Source: Vallitaleaceae bacterium 9-2
GTDB taxonomy: Bacteria; Bacillota; Clostridia; Lachnospirales; Vallitaleaceae
Direction of reading: 5' to 3'
Assembly (NCBI GenBank): GCA_038396585.1
Contig: CP121691.1
Location: forward strand, 1,240,001 to 1,304,000
DNA: 64,000 nucleotides
In this document: positions 53,327 to 60,838 of the stretch, piece by piece
How the letters are laid out: each line of letters starts with the position of its first letter
How positions within the stretch are numbered: position 1 is the stretch's first letter
The notes under the pieces: model-generated
Told to the model about the DNA's origin: nothing
Seen by the model: the letters and a program-made list of their open reading frames with translations, nothing else
Databases searched by the model: none
Position numbers and translations under genes: made by a program

Positions 53327-53548
53327 GTGGATTCTAATAAATTAAAAGGTAGGATGAAAGAAAAAGGGCATACTCAAGCGACTCTTTCTAAGAAGATGGG
53401 GATTACTGAGCAGTCTTTAAACGCCAAACTCAACGGAAAAAGAGATTTTACTTTATCTGAGTTAATAAGATTGATAGACATACTAAATATTGAAAATCCA
53501 AATGAATATTTTTTTGAAAAATCTGTCCCATATAAGCAACGAAAGTGA
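53327..53548 (+). CDS. Cro-like XRE regulator
   Basis: About 73 residues. GTG start 6 nt after GGAGGT. One HTH (about 5-55; HTQATLSKKMGITEQSLNAKLNGKR). First rightward gene of the element, divergent from the repressor array, the position of Cro in temperate phages. No ImmA-type tail. Confidence 0.85.
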   Translation: MDSNKLKGRMKEKGHTQATLSKKMGITEQSLNAKLNGKRDFTLSELIRLIDILNIENPNEYFFEKSVPYKQRK

Positions 53549-53640
53549 AAATATAACAACCACAGAACATCGATGTTTGAATTGTTACAGGAAATAAAAG
53601 AAGAACTCCAAGATAACGGCAACGAAGGTGATATAAGCAT

Positions 53641-53665
53641 AAAAAAACCCCGTATAAATACGGGG
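53641..53665 (-). terminator. Terminator of the SWIM-protein gene
   Basis: CCCCGTAT-aa-ATACGGGG (53648-53665) with a run of seven T on the minus strand. It separates the minus-strand SWIM gene from the rightward Cro-like gene. Confidence 0.85.
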
Positions 53666-53672
53666 AATAAGA

Positions 53673-54065
53673 TTATTTGCTTTGCAGAGCATTTACAATC
53701 TTACTAAATTTTTCAATAGAAATGGCACCATTTAGATAATATTCCTTGTAACGTTCAATCTCGTTCTGAATGTTATCATTAAAAGATTTTGAAGCTTTTC
53801 TGTTAACTTTTGGAATATCTTCAAGGTAACCAAGTTCGAAAGCGAGACGATAGATGTGTTTACATGGTAATTGTCGAGTATCAAAATCGTAACAAGTACA
53901 ATTATCAAGCGTTACATCATAAGAACCTTTAGAGCCAACAACCATGGCGGTCTTATCATCAAAATTAACAGATATATTTTGAGACTTGATTTTTTTCATG
54001 TTGGCAATTCGCTTAATTTGGTCATGATCTTCATGAATAGTATTATCCCATTTTCCAAAATCCAT
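53673..54065 (-). CDS. SWIM zinc-finger protein
   Basis: 130 residues. The SWIM motif CxC-x10-CxH is present (CTCYDFDTRQLPCKHIYRL, near residues 56-75) with the preceding beta strands SVNFDDKTAMVVGSKGSYDV. SWIM domains bind DNA or proteins. Isolated on the minus strand among rightward early genes, with its own terminator. Role in the phage unknown. Confidence 0.8.
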   Translation of the reverse strand: MDFGKWDNTIHEDHDQIKRIANMKKIKSQNISVNFDDKTAMVVGSKGSYDVTLDNCTCYDFDTRQLPCKHIYRLAFELGYLEDIPKVNRKASKSFNDNIQNEIERYKEYYLNGAISIEKFSKIVNALQSK

Positions 54066-54087
54066 ATTATTTATCTCCCTTAATTTA

Positions 54088-54141
54088 TTTCAATCTGGCA
54101 AGATTGATAAATATAGTATAGCAAGGAGACAATAGGAAAGC
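54088..54141 (+). repeat. Duplicated hairpin element, copy A
   Basis: TTTCAATCTGGCAAGATTG forms a hairpin (CAATC-tGGCAa-GATTG), followed by ATAAATATA, ACAATAG and AAGCAA. A second copy at 54611-54666 has the same loop and flanks but a different, compensated stem. Copy A lies before the small gene at 54180. Confidence 0.7.
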
Positions 54142-54179
54142 AATAAAACACTAAAAACACGTGAATAGGAGGTGAAAAG

Positions 54180-54368
54180 ATGGAAAAAAAGAGCAAATAT
54201 GAATGGATATTCATGCTGTATTTTTTCAAGGCTTTTACAAAAGTTTTTATATGGAGTTTAATGCATGGAAAAACACATGAATTTTTAAAAACTATTGAAA
54301 AGCTTGCTAAGTTGACGGATGAATTAAAAGAAGACTCCAAGGCAGAAACTCCCGAGAAGTCTAAATAA
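54180..54368 (+). CDS. Small prophage protein with one membrane-like segment
   Basis: 62 residues. A strong AGGAGGTG site precedes the ATG. The hydrophobic, aromatic segment WIFMLYFFKAFTKVFIW (about 9-25) is followed by a charged helical tail. Not recognised. Early region, preceded by a duplicated hairpin element. Confidence 0.65.
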   Translation: MEKKSKYEWIFMLYFFKAFTKVFIWSLMHGKTHEFLKTIEKLAKLTDELKEDSKAETPEKSK

Positions 54369-54373
54369 TCAAC

Positions 54374-54588
54374 TTAAGAATTAATTAAATCCATAATATC
54401 TTCACATACAGATTTGATTATTTCTGCAACTTTTATAGTATTATTTCCGAACTTTGCAATGTTGCCTATATCACTGATGAATTTCAAAACTTTTTCGATA
54501 GTAATTCGAGCTTATCAAGCGCAAGTTGTGCATGTGTGAAGTTTTTCAACTCATCATGTGTAAATTGACTTAGTTCACTATATTTCAA
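54374..54588 (-). pseudogene. Small minus-strand gene split by a -1 frame change
   Basis: A TTG start at 54588 with AAAGGGGG upstream opens 34 codons (LKYSELSQFTHDELKNFTH...) that stop at 54484. The frame shifted by -1 continues without stop for ~40 codons to 54374 (...VLKFISDIGNIAKFGNN...EDIMDLINS). The join is at GAAAAAG before TTTTGA, a possible slippery site. Either a disrupted small gene or a -1 frameshifted product of about 72 residues. Function unknown. Confidence 0.5.
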
Positions 54589-54610
54589 TAATAATCCCCC
54601 TTTCAAGCTA

Positions 54611-54666
54611 TTTCAGCACGGCAATGCTGATAAACATATTGTAAGGGAAACAATAGCACAAAGCAA
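54611..54666 (+). repeat. Duplicated hairpin element, copy B
   Basis: TTTCAGCACGGCAATGCTG forms CAGCA-cGGCAa-TGCTG, then ATAAACATA, ACAATAG and AAGCAA as in copy A. Lies 24 bp before the HTH gene at 54690. Also overlaps the 5' side of the minus-strand small gene. Confidence 0.7.
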
Positions 54667-54689
54667 CCATATAAGAAAGGAGCATTAGT

Positions 54690-54938
54690 ATGATATCAAT
54701 TGATCCAAATGGACTTTATTCAGCAAAAGATTTATCTGAACTTTTTGAAGTCGTAGACAAAAACATCTATCCATTTATGAAGAAGGTAAAGCACAGCAAG
54801 GGACCAGGTGGAATGAGAGTTACCGGCAGAACATTATTGGAATATTTTGAACAAGATGTTGAAGAAGAAAATGAAATGAATCCTAAGCTTGAGGCGAAGA
54901 TTGCAGCGCTTAAACGCTCGATGTGTAATTCTAACTAG
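54690..54938 (+). CDS. HTH (excisionase/MerR-like) DNA-binding protein
   Basis: 82 residues. LYSAKDLSELFEVVDKNIYPFMKKV resembles a winged-helix excisionase start, followed by KGPGGMRVTGRTLLEYFEQ as the wing and helix. AAAGGAG before the ATG. It may be the phage excisionase or an early regulator; not certain. Confidence 0.65.
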   Translation: MISIDPNGLYSAKDLSELFEVVDKNIYPFMKKVKHSKGPGGMRVTGRTLLEYFEQDVEEENEMNPKLEAKIAALKRSMCNSN

Positions 54939-54973
54939 ACAAATTTAGGAAACAATGAAATTGGAGGTGTTTT

Positions 54974-55210
54974 ATGATTTTTGAAAATATACCAGGTTTC
55001 AACGAGTTGTCAGAGCCAGCGAAGAAAAAATTCATTTCAACATGTATTGTGCATCAGAATAGCCTTAAAAAAGAACAAAAAGCTGGATGGAAACCAATAA
55101 GGGTAGTTGAAGCTAAGAATCATATCAAAGTTCACTTTTACAACGGAGAATGGTTGAATTATTATCCAAACAATAGCTGGGAGGGTGGAAGAGAGAGACT
55201 TTCAATCTAA
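54974..55210 (+). CDS. Prophage protein of unknown function
   Basis: 78 residues, basic, soluble. Contains KPIRVVEAKNHIKVHFYNGEW, a likely beta-hairpin. TTGGAGG before the ATG. No family recognised. Part of the closely packed early operon. Confidence 0.6.
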   Translation: MIFENIPGFNELSEPAKKKFISTCIVHQNSLKKEQKAGWKPIRVVEAKNHIKVHFYNGEWLNYYPNNSWEGGRERLSI

Positions 55211-55241
55211 TGCAATTAATCGAAGAAATTGGAGGTGAGAT

Positions 55242-55370
55242 ATGAAAACTCGATGCACTGAGTGCAACAGATATTGGATTACAAGCGTTTTAAAACAAAA
55301 CATAAATGATTATATTTGTCCGGCATGTGCGGCAAATGGAAGGAGCAAAAATAATGCCAAGAAGAATTGA
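55242..55370 (+). CDS. Tiny zinc-ribbon protein
   Basis: 42 residues: MKTRCTECNRYWI...YICPACAANG, two CxxC pairs spaced like a rubredoxin-type zinc ribbon. ATG follows GGAGGTGAGAT. Overlaps the next gene by 17 bp. Unknown function; such small ribbons are common among phage early genes. Confidence 0.65.
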   Translation: MKTRCTECNRYWITSVLKQNINDYICPACAANGRSKNNAKKN

Positions 55371-55590
55371 TTATCAAACAATTGCAATGGATTTAATTTC
55401 TAAGGTTCCTAAGTTTGATTTGGAACTGTTAAAAGAAAAGCTACAAGTCCAAAAAGTAGAACGGCATTACTTCAATAAGCTAAATGCTACGCTCAACGCA
55501 AATGGATACAAGATTCACGAAATAACGAAAGGGATTTATGAGGTAATTGAGCTGACAAGAGAGGAAAAGAGGAGATTATGGGAAGAATAA
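55354..55590 (+). CDS. Prophage protein of unknown function
   Basis: 78 residues. ATG 55354 (MPRRIDYQTIAMDLISK) has AAGGAG upstream. Basic, alpha/beta, HYFNKLNATLNANGYKIHEI in the middle. Not recognised. Overlaps the genes before and after it. Confidence 0.6.
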   Translation: MPRRIDYQTIAMDLISKVPKFDLELLKEKLQVQKVERHYFNKLNATLNANGYKIHEITKGIYEVIELTREEKRRLWEE

Positions 55591-55736
55591 TAACCGCAAT
55601 TAACAGAACGATGATTGTCATAACGGTTGTCATCATATTAGCTTCAATCATTATGTTATACCGAATCAATGAAATTCATACTGACATGGAAAGGAATCTT
55701 GCTGAAATCAATGAAATGCTTATTGAAATTGAATAA
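55578..55736 (+). CDS. Small single-pass membrane protein
   Basis: 52 residues. AGAGGAG precedes the ATG. One clear membrane helix (about 11-29; TMIVITVVIILASIIMLY) and an acidic helical tail. Overlaps the preceding gene by 13 bp. Function unknown. Confidence 0.65.
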   Translation: MGRIITAINRTMIVITVVIILASIIMLYRINEIHTDMERNLAEINEMLIEIE

Positions 55737-55742
55737 AAAGAA

Positions 55743-55804
55743 AGCCCTACCAAAAACGGTAAGACCTCATCGCAATTTGATTTTACCATTCTTGGAGGGT
55801 TTTT
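55743..55804 (+). terminator. Terminator before the HNH gene
   Basis: CCCT-ACCAA...TTGG-AGGG outer stem with an inner GGTAA/TTACC pair, followed by TTTTT. It separates early transcript genes from the inserted-looking HNH gene. Confidence 0.65.
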
Positions 55805-55818
55805 GCAAGGTGAAGATT

Positions 55819-56370
55819 ATGTGGAAAGATATTAAGGGATATGAAGGAAAATATCAAGCGTCAAAAGATGGTCAGATAAGAAGAATATACAAAACGAGAG
55901 AACCAAGAATAATGATCCAAGAAATTAAAAATGGAAAAGCACTAGTCCGTTTATCTGATCAATCAGGTAGAAAAGAATTCAGGGTTCATCGGCTTATATA
56001 TGAAACCTTCAAAGGAACTATTCCAGCTGGATATTCGGTAAGACATGTTAACCTAGTTAAATCAGAGAATGCCTTATGGAACTTACAACTCATTTCCGCC
56101 CAAGAGTTGGGAAGAGAAACAGGACATAAAAGCAGACAAAAAGCTGTGTTGAAAATAGATAAGAAGGGTGAAGTTGTAAAGATATACCGGTCAGCGAGGC
56201 AATGTGCAAAAGATAACTATGTTAGTTACCAAACCATTTGTGATCGATGTAATTTCAAAGGCATTAAACATTCCTTGTTTATTGGTGGATATGCCTATTG
56301 TTGGGATGATGACAAAAAAATCAGAAAATTTATGAACATTTTGAAGGGAGTAATCAATGGAAAGAATTGA
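55819..56370 (+). CDS. NUMOD4/HNH-type endonuclease
   Basis: 183 residues. Begins MWKDIKGYEGKYQASKDG, the NUMOD4 start; an HNH core RVHRLIYETFKG...RHVNLVKSENALWNLQ is in the middle; a NUMOD1-like DNA-binding end (VVKIYRSARQCAKDN) follows. This order is that of free-standing homing endonucleases in phages. AAGGTG site before ATG 55819; upstream frame extension is unlikely. Probably a mobile gene within the prophage. Confidence 0.88.
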   Translation: MWKDIKGYEGKYQASKDGQIRRIYKTREPRIMIQEIKNGKALVRLSDQSGRKEFRVHRLIYETFKGTIPAGYSVRHVNLVKSENALWNLQLISAQELGRETGHKSRQKAVLKIDKKGEVVKIYRSARQCAKDNYVSYQTICDRCNFKGIKHSLFIGGYAYCWDDDKKIRKFMNILKGVINGKN

Positions 56371-56569
56371 ATTATTGAAGGTTACAGCTGACCCAGAAAA
56401 ACTGTTAAAAAACGGAGATATAAAAGTAACTGCAATGAATGGCGCTCGATTGACTGAGCCGGAAGAAATAGAGTTCAAGCGCTTGGTTGCCGAGGCTTCT
56501 GACATACTTGCAAAAGCGTTGATGCGTGAGGTAATGATTAAGTGTGCAGAAGAAGCTGGAAGGAGTTGA
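56357..56569 (+). CDS. Prophage protein of unknown function
   Basis: 70 residues, helical, acidic/basic mixed. GAAGGGAG before the ATG. Overlaps the HNH gene and the next gene. No family recognised. Confidence 0.55.
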   Translation: MERIELLKVTADPEKLLKNGDIKVTAMNGARLTEPEEIEFKRLVAEASDILAKALMREVMIKCAEEAGRS

Positions 56570-56738
56570 ACGTCATTTGAACAAGGACGTGCTAATCCAA
56601 CCATTTAGAACATTAGAGTGTTCATGTGGATATACATGTTGGAGTTTAAATGTAAATGCTGTTTGTCCCAAGTGTGGACAGGCAGTAACTACTCATATAC
56701 AAAATCAGAAAGGTGGGAATCAAAACGATGGACAATAA
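56544..56738 (+). CDS. Zinc-ribbon protein, start uncertain
   Basis: Up to 64 residues. Two Cys pairs, ECSCGYTCW and CPKCGQ, form a zinc ribbon. The first in-frame start is GTG 56544; a TTG at 56577 lies after AAGGAG. Overlaps its neighbours. Unknown role. Confidence 0.55.
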   Translation: MQKKLEGVERHLNKDVLIQPFRTLECSCGYTCWSLNVNAVCPKCGQAVTTHIQNQKGGNQNDGQ

Positions 56739-57102
56739 TATCACGTTAGAAACATTAGCTGGAGGTGCCTTGGCTGAACAGTTTGATGAAGAAATGAAAA
56801 AAGTGTTGGAAAATATCAATGATCCAAACACTGATCCTAATGCTAAAAGGTCAATAACAATCAAGGTGACTCTTAAGCCGGATGATGCTAGAAATATGGC
56901 CAATATTGACGCTTCATGCAAAAGTTCATTAGCACCATATAAATCTATTGGCACGATGGCAGCTCTTGGAAAAGTTGAAGGAGAATTTGTTGCCCAGGAG
57001 TTTAGTCGGCATGCAATGCAAGGGCAACGGACAGTAGATGAAGTTGAAAAAGAAAATGGAAACATTAAACCAATTAATATTAAGAATGCGCAAAGCAAAT
57101 AG
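56728..57102 (+). CDS. Early prophage protein, replication-region family
   Basis: 124 residues. ATG 56728 with AGAAAGGTGGG upstream; a GTG at 56713 is inside that site. Hydrophilic, with SITIKVTLKPDDARNMANID and a C-terminal EVEKENGN. Similar proteins in Firmicutes phages are sometimes named replication-terminator-like, but I see no proof. Lies before the 246-residue protein in the same operon. Confidence 0.6.
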   Translation: MDNNITLETLAGGALAEQFDEEMKKVLENINDPNTDPNAKRSITIKVTLKPDDARNMANIDASCKSSLAPYKSIGTMAALGKVEGEFVAQEFSRHAMQGQRTVDEVEKENGNIKPINIKNAQSK

Positions 57103-57113
57103 GAGGAAGAAAG

Positions 57114-57854
57114 ATGATTAGAGAAGCAATTGAGTTTTTATTGTCAAAACAAGCAAATTTTGAAACATATGTAGATGGATATGGAAAAGAGCATATAGGC
57201 TATGATGGAAAACATTTTCGCATAACTGCAGATACTATTTCAAAAGGATTTGAATTAACGACGCTACAAGGCGTTGTAGATTACATCAGTGAAAACATTG
57301 ATGCCGAAGAACATGAATCTGAACTAACTATTCATATCATTAGTCCTTCAAAAGTTAAAATATATACGGATTTGAATCAAGATTTAGCAAGAACAGAAGT
57401 AGTAAGTTCTAATGCTATTTTATCCGGTTTTCAAATGGATCATTGGTATGATTCTGAAACTTTTATGATTCATCTTCTAAGTAACTTTGTTAATACAGAT
57501 GATCTTAAAAAATTGGTGCAACTGATTGGAACAATAAGTGTTGATGAAGGTGTTACGACTGAGGATGATGGATTCACGCAAAAAGTTACCGCTCGAAAAG
57601 GAGTTCATTTGAAGGGCAATGAACTTCTACCTCCAAGAGTTCAATTAAGTCCAATTAGAACATTCGTTGAAGTGGAACAACCTATATCTGAATTTTCACT
57701 TAGAGTCAAGGAAGAACGCGGAATAATCTATGGTGCGTTGTTCCAAGCAGATGGTGGATACTGGAGAATCGAGGCAATGCAAAATATCAAGAACTATCTA
57801 CAAGAGAATTTAGAGTCTCTTGATATATACAACAAAATCAAAATTTTAATGTAA
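57114..57854 (+). CDS. Phage protein, possibly DUF2303-like
   Basis: 246 residues, soluble. LVQLIGTISVDEGVTTEDDGFTQKV and ELLPPRVQLSPIRTFVEVEQP in the second half resemble the DUF2303 phage family found beside recombination and replication genes. AGGAGG precedes the ATG. A role in DNA metabolism is an inference from position. Confidence 0.6.
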   Translation: MIREAIEFLLSKQANFETYVDGYGKEHIGYDGKHFRITADTISKGFELTTLQGVVDYISENIDAEEHESELTIHIISPSKVKIYTDLNQDLARTEVVSSNAILSGFQMDHWYDSETFMIHLLSNFVNTDDLKKLVQLIGTISVDEGVTTEDDGFTQKVTARKGVHLKGNELLPPRVQLSPIRTFVEVEQPISEFSLRVKEERGIIYGALFQADGGYWRIEAMQNIKNYLQENLESLDIYNKIKILM

Positions 57855-57866
57855 CAAGAACATTCA

Positions 57867-57890
57867 GCCGGGACACCTATATGTCCCGGC
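57867..57890 (+). other. Perfect 9-bp hairpin before the replisome gene
   Basis: GCCGGGACA (57867-57875) and TGTCCCGGC (57882-57890), loop 6 nt, no T run. GC-rich in an AT-rich neighbourhood; could be an RNA processing or protein-binding site. Confidence 0.6.
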
Positions 57891-57941
57891 ATTAAGGTGG
57901 GATCGCTATGAGATATTTGACTAAAAGAAAGGTGACAGACA

Positions 57942-58877
57942 ATGGATAGATACTCAAAAATACAATCATCCGTATGGAGTAGTGAAAAGTTTGAAAAATT
58001 AGATCAGATTGATAAATTTGTATATTTGTATTTGTTGTCAACGCCACATGGAAACTCAATTGGATTATATAAATTAAAGTCTGGATATGCTTCGGTGGAT
58101 TTAGGAATAAATAAGAAAGAATACCTAGAGAGTATGGAAAGGCTATCGAAAGCCTATCTTATACACTTTGATAATGATACAGAAACCATATTTGTACCTA
58201 ATTTTTTAAAATTTAACCCTTTTACGAATGAAAATCATGCAAAAGGTAGTAAAGCGTTGGCGGATAAGTTTGCATCGAATCCTCTGTATCCTTTATTTTA
58301 TGAGGATTTAGAGAAATATTGCGATAAATTTATACATGTTTTTTTAAAGCCTATCGAAAGCCTATCGGAAGCCTGTCGAAACACAGATACAGATACAGAT
58401 ACAGATACAGATACAGATACAAATACAGATACAAATACAGATACAAATACAAATACAGAAACAGAAGATACATTGTCGCCCATCGAGGATGATGCGACGG
58501 AAGGTAATCCGGAACATAAAAAAGTACCTCACAAATTACTGCAAGGAAAGTACAACACGATATGCGCTTCTCTGCCTGACTGTATAGATTTAACAAGTAA
58601 GCGAAAAGATAAGTTGCGGATTCTATTCAGGAACCTTGAAGAAGATCCGCAAAGAGTAATCGAGATATTTAAAAAAGCTGAAGCCTCTGACTTCTTGTCT
58701 GGACGAAATGGCAAGTGGACCAGCTGCAACTTTGATTGGCTGATTAATTATAACAATGCAGTTAAGGTCCTTGAGGGCAACTATGATAATGACCGGGATA
58801 GTAAAAAGTCAAAAAGTTCAGGAAACCCATTCTTTGAGTATGCAAATAGACTTGAGAATGATAACAAGGGAGGTTAA
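57942..58877 (+). CDS. Phage replisome organizer/initiator-like protein
   Basis: 311 residues. N-terminal winged helix (about 1-110; VWSSEKFEKLDQIDKFVYLYLLS, then STPHGNSIGLYKL) as in phage replisome organizers, a linker of TD/TN repeats (about 148-175), and a C-terminal DnaD-like helical domain (about 190-270) with GKWTSCNFDWLI. It would bind the phage origin and recruit helicase loading factors, matching the G39P-like gene 2 bp downstream. The linker is encoded by hexanucleotide repeats, so its length may vary. Confidence 0.8.
   Translation: MDRYSKIQSSVWSSEKFEKLDQIDKFVYLYLLSTPHGNSIGLYKLKSGYASVDLGINKKEYLESMERLSKAYLIHFDNDTETIFVPNFLKFNPFTNENHAKGSKALADKFASNPLYPLFYEDLEKYCDKFIHVFLKPIESLSEACRNTDTDTDTDTDTDTNTDTNTDTNTNTETEDTLSPIEDDATEGNPEHKKVPHKLLQGKYNTICASLPDCIDLTSKRKDKLRILFRNLEEDPQRVIEIFKKAEASDFLSGRNGKWTSCNFDWLINYNNAVKVLEGNYDNDRDSKKSKSSGNPFFEYANRLENDNKGG
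58383..58466 (+). repeat. Fourteen hexanucleotide repeats in the replisome gene linker
   Basis: ACAGAT/ACAAAT units in tandem (first six identical ACAGAT; last two ACAGAA) encode Thr-Asp or Thr-Asn pairs. The period is a multiple of three, so slippage changes linker length but not frame. Confidence 0.95.
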
Positions 58878-58879
58878 CA

Positions 58880-59410
58880 ATGACACATAGGGAAACATCA
58901 GTACTTTTAGGGATAATTCAGGTGGCATATCCCAAATTCTATAGCAACGAATTTGATGTGGATAATGCAGTAAACGTGTGGCAAGAAATGCTCCAAGATA
59001 TCGGACTAGATTTAGCGAAGGCAGCCGTTCACATACACATCAGCACAAGTCCTTTTCCGCCAACAATTTCAGATATCCGCAAGCATGCAGTCAATGCTGT
59101 ACATAAATCGATATCAGCAGATGAAGCTTGGGGACAAGTTAAAAGAGCTATATCTAAATATGGCAGTTACAGAGAAGAAGATGCATTAAACAGTATGAAT
59201 GAATCGGTGGCAAAGCTAGTTAGAAGATTTGGCTTTAAGGACTTATGCATGAGTGAAAACATCATGGCTGATCGAGCCCACTTTTTGAAGTTATGGGATA
59301 CTTCAAGTAAGCATGAAAGAGAACAAGCTTTAATACCAAGTAGCGTTAAAGACAAATTGACGTTAATGGGCAAAAACATTGGATTAATCGAAAATAAACA
59401 AGAAATCTAA
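58880..59410 (+). CDS. Replicative helicase loader/inhibitor, G39P-like
   Basis: 176 residues. MTHRETSVLLGIIQVAYPKFY start, then VWQEMLQDIGLDLAKAAVHIHISTSPFPPTISDIRK, the pattern of SPP1 G39P-family loaders that deliver DnaB-type helicase. AGGGAGG before the ATG. Its neighbour is the initiator-like gene. No phage helicase gene is in this window, so it may recruit the host helicase. Confidence 0.82.
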   Translation: MTHRETSVLLGIIQVAYPKFYSNEFDVDNAVNVWQEMLQDIGLDLAKAAVHIHISTSPFPPTISDIRKHAVNAVHKSISADEAWGQVKRAISKYGSYREEDALNSMNESVAKLVRRFGFKDLCMSENIMADRAHFLKLWDTSSKHEREQALIPSSVKDKLTLMGKNIGLIENKQEI

Positions 59411-59422
59411 GGAGTAGATGAA

Positions 59423-59752
59423 ATGCCGTATATTGAGCAAACAGTAGAACAATTCTTCGCACAAGTTAATAAACGTGAAGATGCGATTGAAAGACAAATG
59501 GGAATAGATGGATCAAGAGTTGCTTGGGCTCCAAACTCAGGCAAGAAACGTGTTGATGATAAAGTAAGGTCCAAGATACATAATGCGGTCAAGAAGAAGA
59601 TCAACAAAGGAATTTTTAGGGTTGATGATATTGCAATTAGATTTAACGTAAGTACAAATGCAACAGGAAAGATCATTGCCAAATATGCCAGGGAAAACGG
59701 CATTACTAAAGTCAAGCATCTTGGCAAAGGCATTGAGTTAATTAAAGATTAA
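59423..59752 (+). CDS. Prophage protein with HTH-like C-terminus
   Basis: 109 residues, basic. KGIFRVDDIAIRFNVSTNATGKIIAKYARENG (about 65-97) fits a helix-turn-helix. AAGGAG upstream. May be a DNA-binding early regulator. Followed by a structured noncoding stretch. Confidence 0.6.
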   Translation: MPYIEQTVEQFFAQVNKREDAIERQMGIDGSRVAWAPNSGKKRVDDKVRSKIHNAVKKKINKGIFRVDDIAIRFNVSTNATGKIIAKYARENGITKVKHLGKGIELIKD

Positions 59753-59879
59753 GCCGCCCTAATCGGCTTGATATAGATCAAAAGTCAAAGAAACCAATTA
59801 ACCAAGGATATTGTCACAAGCCGGGTGGCCATCAACCAACCGCATCGGGGGTGGCTGCTCGGTAATATCTAACCGTTAA
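59751..59879 (+). other. GC-rich structured intergenic element (candidate RNA or origin)
   Basis: In 172 bp without a gene: hairpin AAGCCG/CGGCTT (59751-59769), then nested pairs TTAAC/GTTAA (59798, 59875), GATATT/AATATC (59807, 59864), CCGG/TCGG (59821, 59859) and GGCCA/TGGCT (59827, 59852) around a GC-rich centre. Base composition differs sharply from the flanks. It matches no RNA family I recognise. Position after replication genes also allows an origin. Confidence 0.55.
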
Positions 59880-59924
59880 GGATTGTTAAGGTATATGTGC
59901 ATTAGAAGAAAGAGAGGGTAGATA

Positions 59925-60182
59925 ATGTTTAAAAAATTTACAATCGACAAGCAAGTAGAAGGCGTGAAAGAAAATACTATTATAATTGAATATCCGGAAG
60001 ATACACCAAATGAAGTGATCGAAAAAGACTTTACGGATTGGATATTTGGTCAAATAGATGCAGGAATCTCCGAACCAGAAATGGGAAGATGCAAAATATG
60101 TAGCGGAGAAGAATTAGTCGGAAATCTAGAAGTAAACGAAGGATTATGCAACGATTGCTACAATGATGAAAATCCATTTTAA
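59925..60182 (+). CDS. Prophage zinc-ribbon protein
   Basis: 85 residues. Acidic N-terminal half (IIIEYPEDTPNEVIEKDFTDWIF) and two Cys pairs CKICSGEE and CNDC in the second half. Unknown role. GAGAGGG upstream. Confidence 0.6.
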   Translation: MFKKFTIDKQVEGVKENTIIIEYPEDTPNEVIEKDFTDWIFGQIDAGISEPEMGRCKICSGEELVGNLEVNEGLCNDCYNDENPF

Positions 60183-60203
60183 GATTAAGGAGAGTGAAGC
60201 GGA

Positions 60204-60422
60204 ATGAAAGCAATATTTTGTTTTAAATTAACAGATGTCGATGAATGCGGATATATAAAAATGTCAATTGTAAATAATGAGGTCATAGAAGAAATTGAAG
60301 ATGATAAATACGAAGAAGTGCATAAAAACCTAATTGACACAGTGAAAGAGCAACTTCATGACACCGTAGAAGTAGAGTGCATATCTTGTAATGAATATTT
60401 AGCAATGACAGATGAAGGTTAA
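60204..60422 (+). CDS. Small acidic prophage protein
   Basis: 72 residues, very acidic (EEIEDDKYEEVHKN), with C-terminal ECISCNEY. Unrecognised. The spacer before it repeats almost exactly before the next gene (AAGGAGAGTGAAGCGGAATG and AAGGAGAGTGAAGCAGAATG), so the two start regions were duplicated. Confidence 0.6.
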   Translation: MKAIFCFKLTDVDECGYIKMSIVNNEVIEEIEDDKYEEVHKNLIDTVKEQLHDTVEVECISCNEYLAMTDEG

Positions 60423-60437
60423 GGAGAGTGAAGCAGA

Positions 60438-60629
60438 ATGATAAATAAAGAGCAATTTAATCAAATAGCTGAAGATGCAGAAAGCAGAGGTCTATATCCG
60501 TGTGGATATCGTCGTGTTTGTTGGGAACGTGCATGTCCATGTGATGCAGGGATGAAAGAATTTAGTGAAAAAATATACTCATCACTACAACAAGAAAGCG
60601 AAAGGATGGTTAGAGAGGAATGCAATTAA
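60438..60629 (+). CDS. Small Cys-containing prophage protein
   Basis: 63 residues; GYRRVCWERACPCDAGMKEF in the middle. Ribosome site AAGGAGAGTGAAG is a copy of that before the preceding gene. Unrecognised. Confidence 0.55.
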   Translation: MINKEQFNQIAEDAESRGLYPCGYRRVCWERACPCDAGMKEFSEKIYSSLQQESERMVREECN

Positions 60630-60649
60630 TCAGAGGGAGAGTGAAGAAA

Positions 60650-60838
60650 GTGAATAAAATGAGAGAATATGCCTTGTACAAAGGAGATACACTGTTGTCA
60701 GTCGGGACGATACCGGAGATAGCAAAAGAGCAAAATGTGAAGGTGAAAACACTATATTTCTACATGTCGCCGTCGCAGAAAAAACGATGCAAGAACGGTA
60801 GAGTGCTAATTAGATTGGAGGATGACGAAGATGAATAA
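60650..60838 (+). CDS. Small prophage protein, HTH-like
   Basis: About 62 residues from GTG 60650 (GGGAG 9 nt upstream). MREYALYKGDTLLSVGTIPEIAKEQNVKVKTLYFYMSP resembles a short helix-turn-helix with a beta start, seen in phage proteins near sigma-like regulators. Overlaps the next start. Confidence 0.55.
   Translation: MNKMREYALYKGDTLLSVGTIPEIAKEQNVKVKTLYFYMSPSQKKRCKNGRVLIRLEDDEDE

Noticed and set aside
53573-53707. 44-codon open frame after the Cro-like gene
   Set aside because: No ribosome site, and it runs through the minus-strand terminator and into the SWIM gene on the other strand.
58383-58466. Short repeats as a CRISPR array
   Set aside because: Six-base units without spacers, inside a coding frame; no cas genes anywhere in the window.
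59813-59823. ACAAGCC segment resembling a twister ribozyme loop
   Set aside because: The remaining conserved twister parts (cleavage-site loop, AUAAAA segment, pseudoknots) are not visible.
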